Source of the DNA: Acheta domesticus
Taxonomy: Eukaryota > Arthropoda > Insecta > Orthoptera > Gryllidae
Direction: 5' to 3'
Assembly: GCA_031308135.1 (NCBI GenBank)
Contig: JAHLJT010002630.1
Span: forward strand, 97,198,141 to 97,262,140
Length of the DNA stretch: 64,000 nt
In this document: in pieces, positions 21,880 through 32,557 of the stretch
Position numbering within the stretch: the stretch's first letter is position 1
Layout: each line of letters begins with the position of its first letter
Notes under the pieces: generated by a model
Seen by the model: the letters and a program-made list of their open reading frames with translations, nothing else
Databases searched by the model: none
What the model was told of the DNA's origin: nothing
Made by a program: the position numbers and the translations under genes

Positions 21880-22846
21880 TGCCCATCTAGGTACCTTCCA
21901 CCAGCGGGGCACCGCCACAGCCGGGACAAGCTCTACGCTCCCGACTGGTCTCCTGGCATGTGTGGTAGTGTAGTGCATGTAAGTGTGTAATGGGTAGGAT
22001 AAGACCAGGAAGAGGAAGGAAAGATCGCGCGCGCTCCGTAGCCCGTTCGTTAAGGCCCGTTCACAATGCAGACGTTAACATAAGCGTAACGCATAGACAT
22101 AAACTTTAACATAAGTGATACTCAAGTATTCACAATGTCCAATATAAGCGTACGCAAAGATTTTCTATTTTCTGGGGGTCATTCTAGTTACTATTGGTTG
22201 GATGTGAGAATTTTTATTATATACAGAAACATGTACTGTGGCACAACAGCTCTTTACGAGACAAGGCCTACCAGCGGCGTCTCGGCCTTGCGGCCATAGA
22301 AAATCTTTGCTTACGCTTATGTTGGACATTGTGAATACTTCAGTCTACCACTTATTTTAATTTCAATAAAAATTCAAACTAAATAATACTACTATGAATA
22401 CTACAACAAAACTAAACTACAAAAAGATCGTACGCTACAAAACAAAGCAGAAAACCGTAGAAAATCTACCAACAAATTTGGAAAACAAGTCTTTTGTTCG
22501 ATCTATCGACTTCGATCCTATTTCGATAATCGATTTTGAGTTAAACGTACAGTGGTTGGTTCATTTCCTATTTCTTACATAAGCATAAGAATAGAAGCTT
22601 GAAGCTTGTAAGTTAACGCCTTATGTGTTACGCTTATGCGAAGGCATTGTGAATGGGCCTTTAGGGTCCTGCTCCTGCATTCGTCTGGTGTTGATCGGGT
22701 CAGACGGACGCCAGAATTCGGCTCCAGACAGCGACTGCCACCGTGAAAGCAGTGAGTGAATCCATATATTCGGACTAGCTGTGTGGGTTTCAAAAATCTT
22801 GGCATCGTCGGGACTCGAACTCCACGACCTCCTTGCAGTGAAATCA
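21880..22846 (-). mobile_element. SINE B, copy 2, interrupted by a Harbinger MITE
   Basis: On the minus strand the B-box region GAGTTCGAGTCCCGACG (about 22800-22820) is followed by CGCTGTCTGGAGCCGAATTC (about 22730). After the MITE at 22053-22660 comes the GC-rich body (CTTCCTCTTCCTGG, GGTGCCCCGCTGGTGG) down to about 21885. Block order and spacing match copy 1 at 13832-13085. Confidence 0.65.
22053..22660. mobile_element. Harbinger-type MITE with TTA target duplication
   Basis: The terminal inverted repeats begin AGGCCCGTTCACAATGC (left) and AGGCCCATTCACAATGC (right, reversed) and continue imperfectly through ATAAGCGTAAC. TTA flanks both sides (22050-22052 and 22661-22663), the usual PIF/Harbinger duplication. 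The 608-bp interior encodes nothing. Inside it, arms 22125-22168 and 22296-22341 form a second inverted pair (TTCACAATGTCCAA... CAAAGATTTTCTAT), suggesting a related MITE nested in it. Confidence 0.85.
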
Positions 22847-22849
22847 ATT

Positions 22850-24070
22850 GATACCCAGAGACACCTACAGTAGTGCTTAAAAAACCGCATCGCCTCGCTC
22901 ACAGTTGTAATCTGCAATATAATCCTGAAAATACACCACTTCGTTTGCAAAAATCGAGGGAGTTATGAAGGTAATGGTATCAGAAACATTATATAATCTA
23001 TATAAAATATATGATTACCAATTTTTGAGAGCATATTGGATTAGGAAAACACAGAATGCCCGTTTTCTTTAGGTGATGCAGTTTCTTTGAGCACTACTGT
23101 AAGCCCGTAATTTTATGTAGTAACGAAGTTCTTTCATTATCTTAGTTGACTATGTTACATATACAAATAAACTCAATCTTACACTCGTCAAAAATGAAAA
23201 TTTCTATAAGAAAAACATCAAGTCGGCTGAACACTAAACCTATTACCATTCCCTTAAATAATTCAGTGTCGAGAATCGTTGTTATAAAATTAATACAGTC
23301 TAGCTACAGCTTTTAGGCATAGCTTCTAATTCTACAGAAACACTTATTTGCGTCATAAACACATTTCCTTTAATTTAAACCAAGTTCTTCTAATTTAAAT
23401 TATGTGAATCACTTGTTCAATATCGCCAGGCAATAAGTCGTAAAACAAACTTGCTTTCACGTATACGTTCACACAGTATGGAGAACGTTATATAACGCTG
23501 AAGAATAAAGCGTCGATATTTTGTGAGAAAAAGGGTTTGAGAAAACCTGACATCTAAAACGAGCGTATTTTCAATCTAGTTCAAATGTTAAAATTAAAGT
23601 TAACATTGTGAAGAAAAATAAACATACGTTTTCGTGTAATATACAAGTTTTGATTCTTAAAAAACTGGAATAGTACCACCCCAATACAATCTACTTCACA
23701 GACCATCAGCATTAGTTACATTAAACAAAGCTACAGAGAAATAAACAATTGGTGGAATGGACATTTGTGTAGATTGGGGTTTGTCATGCCGGATAAAGTC
23801 ATCTCAGAAGATCGCTTTGTTTATTATAATAGAGAGCGCAACAACAGCATCACTTGGTAGCACTACTGTTGTGTTCCTGCTGATACATTAAAATAAAGTA
23901 ATGACACTGGTTGCTATCTATTGTATATCGTAGGATATTGATGTAGTATGTACGAATTCATGTGGAAATATAATCTATTTCTTCCCTGTTACTAGAAAGT
24001 CCATCAGTCAATATTTTTAACACATTTCTAGTACAAATTGGTACGAATCTACGTACAAAACCAGTGACTA
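22850..24070. other. AT-rich noncoding stretch
   Basis: No gene, RNA or clear repeat was found here. Confidence 0.45.
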
Positions 24071-24082
24071 TACTTTGTTTTT

Positions 24083-24118
<36 letters not shown>

Positions 24119-24330
24119 GGCGCGTGGGGGGTGTCATCAAAATGGAATATCTCACGGTATTTCGCGTCATTCTTGGTTGTGCCGCTAGAAGTCGCATGAT
24201 CGCCAGCACTGCTCGATACAGTCGCGATCATGCGACTCCTAGCGGCACAACCGAGAACGACGCGAAATACCGTGAGATATTCCATTTTGATGACACCCCC
24301 CCCACGCGCCAAGAAAGAAAAACCGAAGTA
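24071..24330. mobile_element. Palindromic foldback element, copy F1
   Basis: The two halves are near-perfect reverse complements, meeting near 24215. The arm reads CTTGGCGCGTGGGGGGTGTC, then ATGGAATATCTCACGGTATT, then GTGCCGCTAGAAGTCGCATG. The outer ends match TACTTYGKTTTTTCTTTC. The left arm carries an expanded (TTTC)n run of about nine units where the right arm has two. Transcribed, it would form a hairpin of about 100 bp. No protein is encoded. Confidence 0.9.
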
Positions 24331-25362
24331 CAGTAGTGATCGGCAGGAATACGTTTTGGGTGCAATCCTTTTCATCTTCTGTAACTGCGATGACAGAAAA
24401 TCTGGATTTTGACTAGTCAACAGACCATGTGACTTAGCAACCAAGACTTGTACAAGGTAGATGGACAAAGTACTAGTGTCTTCTGTTGAATGCAGGGAAA
24501 TATTGGATTTCCAATATTATTTCTAACTTAAAATCTTATCATTATAAAACAACAAAGGTACCAAGGAAGTTAGAGTATCTTGAGTATCCCCCAAAGACGG
24601 ATGGACGCCTACTAAGACTCAGAATTGACCTCAAAGGCATAATAGTTATTTATGCACCAAGGGTGATATAAGGGTTCTAATGATAAGAGTGGTGACCAAA
24701 AGCCCTCGAGACAAAGGCCCTTGGGCCTTTTGTCGCCCAAAATCATTAGAATCAGTTAACGCACGTGGTACACACGAAACTTTAGTTTTTAAATAATTGT
24801 AATGATTCAGATTCACATCCGTATTTATAAATTAACTACGTGTTAACTTGACCCAGTGTCTCTTTTCATAATTCCCTGCATTAGAGAACATTCATCATTC
24901 AGCTGACAACTAGTATCATTCAATTGTTTTCATATTTCCTTCATAACCACGATCCTCTCGATCCAGGAAAGTTACGCAGCGTTTATCGAGCTCCATATCG
25001 AAGACAATAAAGAATCAGTACGAAATATGGATTTCAATAGTAGTCCATTTTCAAATTTTATTAACAATATTTTAAGAACAAATCGACTTTTGGTTCAAAT
25101 ATAGATGTGTAGTTGTATTTAAAACACTGACCAGTAACAAAATACTATTATATTTATTAGAATGTAGATATAACACAAATTCTACGAAAAGCTACACAAA
25201 ATTGCATTTATTATGCCTTCAAACAAATACACTCAAATATATCCGAGTAGATATTTGTTTTTGAAAAGTCTTATGCTCTGCAAGTTTTGTGCACATGATA
25301 TAGTTTGTATTACATTTATTAATTAAAGCAATTTTCAAAAATTGTTTAAACATTTGGAGCAC
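24331..25362. other. AT-rich noncoding stretch
   Basis: No gene is recognised. Confidence 0.4.
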
Positions 25363-25745
25363 CTATTCGGGATGTGTTTCAGTGTCAACATCAGATAAAC
25401 ATCTCACACAGATTTTCTTAATGTGTTCTGGGCACACCCACTGGACACAATTCACGCAGTACTGTCGAGTGCTCTTGTTTCGTTGACGTCCACAGAGATA
25501 ACAACGCCCCACGTTGCCCTTTGGTGACTCGGTCATTTCACGGATACCTAATAGAAGTCCTCCGCGTGTCCTTATCGCTGTCGGCACACTTTTTCTCTCG
25601 ATCTTCCTCTTCATTTCTGGTTTCATAAGGGACAAAGCGAGATCCTTTAGAAATCCCATCCTAGTCAACCTTTCTCCACGGTTGTTCTTTGCATAAACAT
25701 TCACAGCATTGATTGCAGCGATGTTCATGATGTCAGCTTCGGTCA
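25363..25745 (-). pseudogene. piggyBac-type transposase, C-terminal remnant
   Basis: The frame encodes about 121 residues ending in a stop: an N-part DIMNIAAINAVNVYAKN resembling the final helix region of piggyBac transposases, a basic stretch, and a Cys-rich zinc-binding tail CYLCGRQRNKSTRQYCVNC followed by CPEHIKKICVRC. The catalytic part upstream is not found, so it is a fragment. The family assignment rests on the position and spacing of the cysteines and is moderately sure. Confidence 0.6.
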
Positions 25746-26498
25746 GAAAGTGAATGGTCGCGTGGACTACTATTGCAATCCAAACTGGTTCCGGCGCTTA
25801 ACGCTAGTGCAGCAGTTATCACATGGGTCACATTTCTTTATAATTCAATACCTGGGGTCTTCAACGAAAGGTACTGGAAAATCCACGGCAAAAGTTTGTT
25901 GACTCTCGCACTAAACAGCCAATGGATAAGACTGGATTACAATAGTAATCCATGCGACCATTGAAGGGTCAACGGGTTGAATGTTATAATGGATTTTGAT
26001 AAGTTATTTAAGTCTCAAAATCTTAATCTTCAACGCAATTCAATGAAACTACAATCTGAGAGGACATGTGTAAATCAACGTTTGCATTGCTTCAATAGGG
26101 TGATTGATAAGTTGTACCATCTCCATAGAGAGCCCTGCTTAATAGTCGTTTCACTGACATTTAAAAAACAGGTTTGATAAGTCAATACTTACAATTTCAC
26201 AAAACGTTTACATTCTCACAGTAAAATACGTTCTCCCATTGAGTATTATAATCAGTACATGACACTGTAGATATTGATACATCCACATGCTACCATTAAG
26301 ATAATAAATACATTTTAATGCATTACTTTCTTTGCCACATGTAATTTTATCATTAAATAATATTGCCAGGTGATATAGTGATTTTACTATATTTTTAATT
26401 CCTTTACTTTTCCCAGGCTCCTCTCCCAACATTTTCAGTTTTTTTTTACGCGCTCAATATTTCTGATAGTATCGAGTAAAACGTTTTTTTCTACTTAC
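25746..26498. other. Noncoding stretch, inferred intron of the BTB gene
   Basis: It lies downstream of linker exon 26499-26774 on the minus strand. No gene is recognised. Confidence 0.4.
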
Positions 26499-26774
26499 TT
26501 GAGCTTTGGTTGAGATTTTGTTCACCACATAGAGATCTTGTTCCTTCATCAGCTTCATTTGTGTCATATTCCAGCACATACTCATCCATGGATTTTTCAT
26601 TATCTACATCATCCATTTGTTCACTTTTTGGTACCAATATCGCAGGGAGCACAGGTTGATGTTGTTCGACCACATTTCTGTCTGAAGCCACTTCACTGCT
26701 CAATTGCATAAGTTGCTGTGGTGGAGGTGCTATCACAGATGATTCCACATTTCCATGAGAGAACCCACTACCAC
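26499..26774 (-). CDS. Second linker exon of the BTB gene (phase 1-1 cassette)
   Basis: The acceptor TTTTGTTCAAAG and the donor GTAAGT (reverse strand, 26498-26493) delimit a 276-nt exon. It starts and ends in phase 1, so it can be included or skipped without changing frame. It encodes about 92 residues, Gln/Pro-rich then acidic (PPPQQLMQL, EYVLEYDTNEADEGT), ending GEQNLNQSSS. The exon at 49427-49874 ends GEQDLNQYPS before an identical GTAAGT donor, so the two look like duplicated linker exons of one gene. No folded domain is recognised. Such regions in BTB-zinc-finger proteins are usually flexible. Reading it as an exon rests on the splice sites, the phase and this shared end. Confidence 0.65.
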
Positions 26775-27389
26775 CTTTGAACAAAAATAAAAATTTGATT
26801 ATTTGAAAGAATCCTCTTGAAATCTTTCCTCAGAACAATTCAGAAAGACAAGTTTATATTTATTTTAAATAAAAAGTAGATACCAAAAACCAGGATTCTT
26901 CAAATTAAAAATTCCTTGTTTCCTTTCTTAGTACATTTACGACTGGAATTTTATATTTATTTCGGTTCATCAGATGAGTAGTTAACAATCATTTGCAATT
27001 ATCGGCAGATGCTTAGAAACACGATGCCCATGACATATTACATCACCTGCAGCAAGGATAAGTTGACTCCACTTCAACTAATTCGAATCAATCCTCAATG
27101 TACGAGGCTATTGCTCAATAAATAACATATGCACCTCATTATCATAGTATAGATTATTAGGCAAAATTATACGATTTTTGGCGAACGTTTCGGGCTCAAC
27201 ACGGAAAAGAAACATATCCAAATGATCTGAATTATTTTGAAAATCGTGTTTACAGTTGTATATATTTTTATTCTTTAACTTACTTCGAAAGAAATTACTG
27301 CAGAGACCAAAAGTTAGAGGCGGGGCGTAGCGGAGTAGAGATTTTTAATTTGGATGAGGCAGTAATAACACGAACATTTCGTGGTACGT
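26775..27389. other. AT-rich intronic stretch
   Basis: Nothing recognised besides a polypyrimidine-like run before the exon at 26774. Confidence 0.4.
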
Positions 27390-27392
27390 TTA

Positions 27393-27549
27393 GGGGTCAT
27401 CCATAAATTACGTAACGCTAAAGGGGGAGGGAGGGTGTCTGAGGTAGCATTACGCTGCGTTAAACAGAGATAGCGAAGTGCGTTACAAGGGGAGGAGGTA
27501 GGTATTGAAAATATTCGAAATTTCCATTACGTAATGTATGGACGGTCCC
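27393..27549. mobile_element. Short MITE with TTA target duplication
   Basis: The terminal inverted repeats read GGGGTCATCCATAAATTACG on the left and GGGACCGTCCATACATTACG (reversed) on the right. TTA flanks the 157-bp element at 27390-27392 and 27550-27552. Elements with a CCGTCCATAAATTACGTAA end are common in arthropods. TTA points to a Harbinger-like source. Confidence 0.8.
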
Positions 27550-27552
27550 TTA

Positions 27553-28850
27553 GCATTTTATCGGTCACCATAAAATCTCACGATTTAAGCGAAAATTTTC
27601 GACATTACTGCGGTAGTAAACAAATAAATTCTATTGTTGCGGCACGTTACTACGATATTGTGGGATGTTGCTTACGATATACCTATTTAAACAATATTCG
27701 TATACGGCGGTCTGAGAAACGATGGATGCAAATAATTCTCCTGAACCTACTGATACCTAAAGAAACGAAGTTCGGTGAGGAAGTTGGCGCGTCGACTTCA
27801 GATCGTCAGTAAATATGATTGCCGGAGAAGAGTTTCATTTCGTAGAAAGCAGGGAAAATGAGGTTAATTCACGTAACACACATTGTTTTAAATTGCACTA
27901 TTAATATTACAACTAACAATAATTAACCCCAAAACTAACAGGAGTTACTTTTATTCTGAATAGTTCGAATCTCTTTGTTTTGTACATCGCCATGTTTTTT
28001 TCTTAATAAACATGTCTTGCGATGAATGTTTATTTACGTTGCTAAGGATGATAAATTCCTTAATATACAGGTAGGTACAAGTGCACGAAACAAACCTGAA
28101 GGGTTGCGTATTAACAGGGGGTTAAAGACGCACGTGTCCGATAAAAATTTTAACACTTCAAGATGCGCGGGCTAGACTTGCCACTCGCCACCCATCATCT
28201 CACAAGTTTTATAGAATTTTAAGTAGCAACTACGAGCTCGTCTATCGATCACGTGGTCAGGGAGCTCAGAAATAAAGAGGGGATAGTGAAAGTGTGGTGC
28301 TAGCACGCGGATGAGAAAGATTCAGGCAAATACTGAGAGTTTCAGAGACAGAGTTGACAGGTATCCACAGAGAGATATTGTCGCAGATTCAGAACACACA
28401 CACATTGAAATTCACGCAGAATTGACTAAGTTCTTCTTGTCGTATTGTAAACTCAGCATATTTTGTCGTAGGATGTATCGGCAGTATAGTGCGCGAGTTC
28501 ACTGGGCTCTAAGTACAGCATTTATTTTTACCTAAGTTACCGGAAGTTCAGGCATTTATTTTATCTAAAATAGGTAGGCAAAAAGCATTTATTTTTACTA
28601 AATTTGCGTACAAAAAAGCATTTGTTATCGTTAAAGTAGGAGTGCAAATAGGCATGTAAACAACAAAAAATCACATTTAAAAAGGATTATCGTAAAAAAT
28701 TTGATTATTAAAATGATTCACTTTTTTCTAACTCTAAAATCTTCGTTACCATTTAACGCGCAAGGAAATGATATTTTCTTGGTAACCTTGATTCCATATG
28801 GCCGTCCGGTATGGTGGCTACGAATTTGTATTGCTTTTGCTACGTATTCG
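27553..28850. other. Noncoding stretch
   Basis: No gene is recognised. The part 28500-28700 repeats AAAAGCATTTATTTTTACT-like phrases and may be a degenerate local repeat. Confidence 0.4.
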
Positions 28851-29060
28851 CCCGGTGTCGGCCCCCATAGGAGGACCGCCTGGTCCGGTCGGCGCATAAC
28901 CTTCCGGCCGTTGCCTTATGCTCGGCGCCGCCCGGTGTCGGCCGGTGTCGGCCCTCATAGGAGGACCGCCTGGTCCGGTTGGAGCTAACTTTTCGGCTGG
29001 CAACGGCCGGCAGGTTAGGCGCCGACCGGACCAAGCAGTCCTATGGGGGTCAACAACGGG
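28851..29060. repeat. GC-rich module, two direct copies and one inverted
   Basis: The phrase CATAGGAGGACCGCCTGGTC with GGTGTCGGCC before it occurs at 28853-28895 and 28943-28981, and in inverted, diverged form at 29019-29055. It has a very different base composition from its flanks and probably derives from the 5' region of a retroelement. Confidence 0.7.
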
Positions 29061-29751
29061 CGGCGCCGAGCGTAAGGGAGGCCCCCCCTCGGGGGGCCTG
29101 AGCGGTAACGTGGCGACCACACGACCCCCAGCCCGCGGCACACCCTTTTACCGATAGCTCAACAGCAAAGGGTAGGATAGGCATGAATATTAGCAATCGG
29201 GTAGATACTGACGAGGAGATACTTTAATGTGGACAAAGAAGAGAGACGCGCCAGACCGGCGCTGGCGGACGAAGCAGGAGGGGGCCGAGGTCACGCGGCG
29301 AACGATCGAGGGTACAGCCTCCAACTGCGCAGACCTGTAAATTGGACGTTAGATTTAAGAGATCTACTTTTAAGGCCTGATGAATTTGGGATAAGTGTAC
29401 TTTTATGTTGTTTTATTTCATCCTATGAGCTCCTGTATGTGGACGATTGTTGCCGAGACTGAGGACATGTTTAAGCCTTTAAGGCAATGAGGATCTATCC
29501 GACCGAGGTCAGGGCCGCCAGCTCGCCTCGCGCTCGGACTTGTGGAAGTGGCGCCGCTGCTGCCAATCAGGTTGCACACTTAGGGATGGGCCATGGCTCC
29601 GCGCCCATGGGGCCGGGAGCGGTCCGATCAGGTGGAGCAGATGGGGATGAAAGCCCATCCGGGACCAGTTCACACAGACGGCTAGCCGTCGACCACAGAG
29701 GACAAGAGCCGGGAAGCGGGTAAGCCCTCATGGGTGAGTCCCAAACCCATG

Positions 29752-29974
29752 CCACTCAAATCCCATCTTCGCGATGGAATATGACACGGCATTTCGCGTT
29801 TTTCTCAGTCGTTTCGCTAGATTTCGCACGATCGCGACCGCGTGAAGCAGTGCTTGCGATCATGCGACTTCTACCGGCAAGACCGAGAAAAGACGCGAAA
29901 TGCCGTGACATATTCCATCGCGAAGATGGGATTTGAGTGGCCTTGATGGTCGCTGTTAGAAAAATCGCAGTATA
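29752..29974. mobile_element. Palindromic foldback element, copy F2
   Basis: Inverted arms 29752-29845 and 29850-29940 share CACTCAAATCCCATCTTCGC and ATGGAATATGACACGGCATT. The right arm extends to about 29974 (GGTCGCTGTTAGAAAAATCG) without a left partner. It belongs to the same family as F1. Confidence 0.85.
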
Positions 29975-30125
29975 CTTTAAAGCCCGAAACGGGGACCGGA
30001 ACTCCCGACTGTCGTCCTGTTCCCGGCCAACTCAGGTCGACAGCCAACGGTGATGGCAGTGAGTAGACAACAGAGCTAAGCCTCTGGTTGTCGTTTCAAC
30101 CCGATAACCCACCAGTTGGGCCCCT

Positions 30126-30379
30126 ATACTGCGATTTTTCTAAGAGCGACCCTCAAGGCCACTCAAATCCCATCTTCGCGATGGAATATGTCACGGCATT
30201 TCGCGTCTTTTCTCGATCTTGCCGGTAGAAGTCGCATGATCGCAAGCACTGCTTCATACGGTCGCGATCGTGCGAAATCTAGCGGAACGACTGAGAAAGA
30301 CGCGAAATGCCGTGACATATTCCATCGCGAAGATGGGATTTGAGTGGCCTTGAGGGTCGCTCTTAGAAAAATCGCAGTA
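30126..30379. mobile_element. Palindromic foldback element, copy F3 (longest palindrome)
   Basis: A 254-bp near-perfect palindrome. Its outer arms are TACTGCGATTTTTCTAAGAG (from 30126) and the complement ending at 30379. Its inner arms are CACTCAAATCCCATCTTCGC and ATGGAATATGTCACGGCATT. Its left outer arm is also complementary to the right tail of F2, so F2 and F3 could pair with each other. Confidence 0.9.
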
Positions 30380-31059
30380 CAGCTTGTCCAAACAACGCTT
30401 GAGGCAGGATCGGGTGAAGGAGCTTCTGACTAGTGCTTGGGCTCTGGAATCCACAAACAGAAGTCCGGCGGGCGATTACCTCCCGTCAGTTTGCCTTGGT
30501 GTCGGTCCAACCCAGGCCGATAGCCTAAAGTGAAAGCAGTGGGTAGACGGGAAGAGGGCCGGGAGCCCCCCGGACTTGTCCGGGTGGTCCTCTGACGCGG
30601 TTTCGGATTCGTGTGGTAGTGGCCCGCTATTCCAACGGGTATTTAGGTGGGGTTCGACCCGGTGAACAAGAATTCGCACTGACCTACGGCCAGTAGGGAT
30701 GTCAGCTGGAGCATCGCGGCTCGACCCAAGCATTGTGTGGGTAGCCTTTTTGGATGTGCGCCGACGTGATTCGGTCGCCCCGCTTACGAGTGGGGTTGTG
30801 GTTGAAATGGACCCTACCGCCTGCGGGGCAGGGCCGTGAAGTGGACTTGTTCACGACGCGGGGGTGAGGTTAGATCCGGAGAGGACAAGATACCCACCTG
30901 GAGCGTGCTCCCTCAAAGATACAAACTTCTACGCTTATGTAACACATCTAAAACGCATTTATTCTAAAAGATTTCATTTTCTTTTTTTAATAAACACGCA
31001 CCCGTTACTTTGGCGATGCGACTGTCAACAATGTGTGTGTGTGTTTAAGTACTAGTCTA

Positions 31060-31360
31060 GAAGTTGTATCGTTCTCCGACCAGGGCCACCCCATCTCCCT
31101 GAGATCTCATGAGCCGGCATTGTTTCGAGCAGCACCGTACACCACGACCCCCCCCGACGTGCTTGGCCCCTGTACCAATTAATAAACGGTATGTATGTAT
31201 GTATGTAAAGATCTGGACCCTAAGAGTGAAAAGATGGAGACGAAAAGCAGAAGACTGAAGAGATTGGGCTGCCGTAATAAAAGAAGCCATGCCAAAACTA
31301 TAAGTGCCGGAGACAGAAGAAGAAGATGTATGTATGTATGTATGTATGTATGTATGAGGA
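31060..31360 (+). mobile_element. Two LINE-like 3' ends, each followed by a (GTAT)n tract
   Basis: A GC-rich trailer (31060-31185) ends in ATAAACGGTATGTATGTATG. A second piece (31208-31321) encodes DWAAVIKEAMPKL followed by a stop, which resembles the end of a LINE polyprotein, and runs into (ATGT)n at about 31327-31355. Microsatellite tails at element 3' ends are typical of several LINE clades. The family is not determined. Confidence 0.45.
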
Positions 31361-31461
31361 CGGGTCATTCCATAAAATTGGTGGCCCTTGGTTAAGCGTA
31401 CGGGTCATCAGTTCTCTAAGGTCTTTTGAAAAATGTTCAAAAAAAGGGTGATGTTTCAATA

Positions 31462-31629
31462 CTGTCATTGTCGGTTGTGATGCTAGGAGTCGCATGATAG
31501 CGACTGTATCAAGCATTGCTGGCGATCATGCGACCCCTGGCGGCACAACGGAGAACGACTCGAAATACCGTGAGACGTTCCATTTAATTGACACATCCCC
31601 GTGCGCCAAGAAAGAAAAACCGAAGTGTA
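31462..31629. mobile_element. Palindromic foldback element, copy F5 (left arm truncated)
   Basis: The arms around GAGTCGCATGATAGCGAC and GATCATGCGACCCCTGGCGG pair. The right arm continues through ACCGTGAGACGTTCCATTTA to CGCCAAGAAAGAAAAACCGA, as in F1, but the left arm lacks its outer half. Confidence 0.75.
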
Positions 31630-31899
31630 GGCATATTCCTGAAGATGAAATGCCTTTGTGCTTATTTTGAAAGATACCTACTTGTCTTCAATGCTTTCGG
31701 GTATTTTCACAAAATACTGCGGACAATAATTTATTGAATTCCAGAAAAGTGTCGCATAGAATTAATTTTACTAGAAAACTAGGTTCAGTCTTTTTGATCA
31801 TTGCCTTGTGTTGGTAATAAACGCGGTCATGTCGCCCGACTTCAAGCGTCAAGATGCCTAAGGCACGATCACATCCCATGAAACTACACTTGGGTTTTT

Positions 31900-32063
31900 A
31901 TTTCTTGGCGCGTCAAGGCCTGTCTTCACGATGGAATATCTCACGGCATTTTGCGTCTTTTTCGGTAGCGCCGTTAGATATCGCAAGATCGCCAGCACTG
32001 TTCGATACGGTCGCGATCACGCGATTTCTAGCGGCACAACGATGCGAAATGCCTTGTTGGCGC
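31900..32063. mobile_element. Palindromic foldback element, copy F4 (right arm truncated)
   Basis: The left arm TTGGCGCGTCAAGGCC, ATGGAATATCTCACGGCATT pairs with a shortened right arm (GCGATTTCTAGCGGCACAAC, GCGAAATGCC). Family Y copy 5 starts directly after it. Confidence 0.75.
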
Positions 32064-32481
32064 GATTTTTTTTTTTTTTGAAATTTTTGAAAATGTCCCA
32101 GGGACTTCATGTAAACCCCCAAAAATTAAAATATATGTTTCAAATTCAAGGGGCCATGAGATCAGTCAGATCGATCGCGGAGTATCAATTTCGGAGAAAA
32201 TCGGCTGAACGGTTTAGTCGCCAGCGTTGTTCACAGACGTTTTGCCGTCACTCGAATTTTCCGGGATCAAGGAGCTATAAAACGTGGATTGTGGCTGCAC
32301 CACCTGTTAAGAGGATTTGTTTTCTAAATTAAGCAACTGATACAAGGGCCCTGAAATAAGAGTTTTTCTGCCGAAAATCCGCCTTCTTTTCGCGCATTAC
32401 ATAACTTTCCCTATACTATACGTACGTGCGTGTATATATGTGTATACCCCCCCCACACACACGCACGCACGCACACGCACT

Positions 32482-32517
<36 letters not shown>

Positions 32518-32557
32518 TATAGTACGTATATACTACATAGGGAGTATACAGGAAAGT
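32064..32557 (+). mobile_element. Family Y repeat, copy 5, with a (CA)n-expanded terminal hairpin
   Basis: It carries the GGCTGAACGGTTTAGTCGCC block near 32205 and the 3' hairpin ACTTTCCCTATACTATACG ... TACAGGAAAGTAAA (32406-32557). Its loop has become a CA-rich microsatellite of about 75 bp at 32443-32516. Confidence 0.7.

Larger units (their letters stand above)
29061..30900. other. GC-rich mosaic, probable retroelement untranslated-region fragments
   Basis: This 1.8-kb GC-rich block is split by foldback copies F2 and F3. Two related pieces lie in it, at about 30008-30066 and 30500-30545, sharing GGCAGTGAGTAGAC / AGCAGTGGGTAGACGG. Frames are short and match no domain. I read it as non-LTR element leader or trailer sequence of unknown family. 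Confidence 0.4.
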
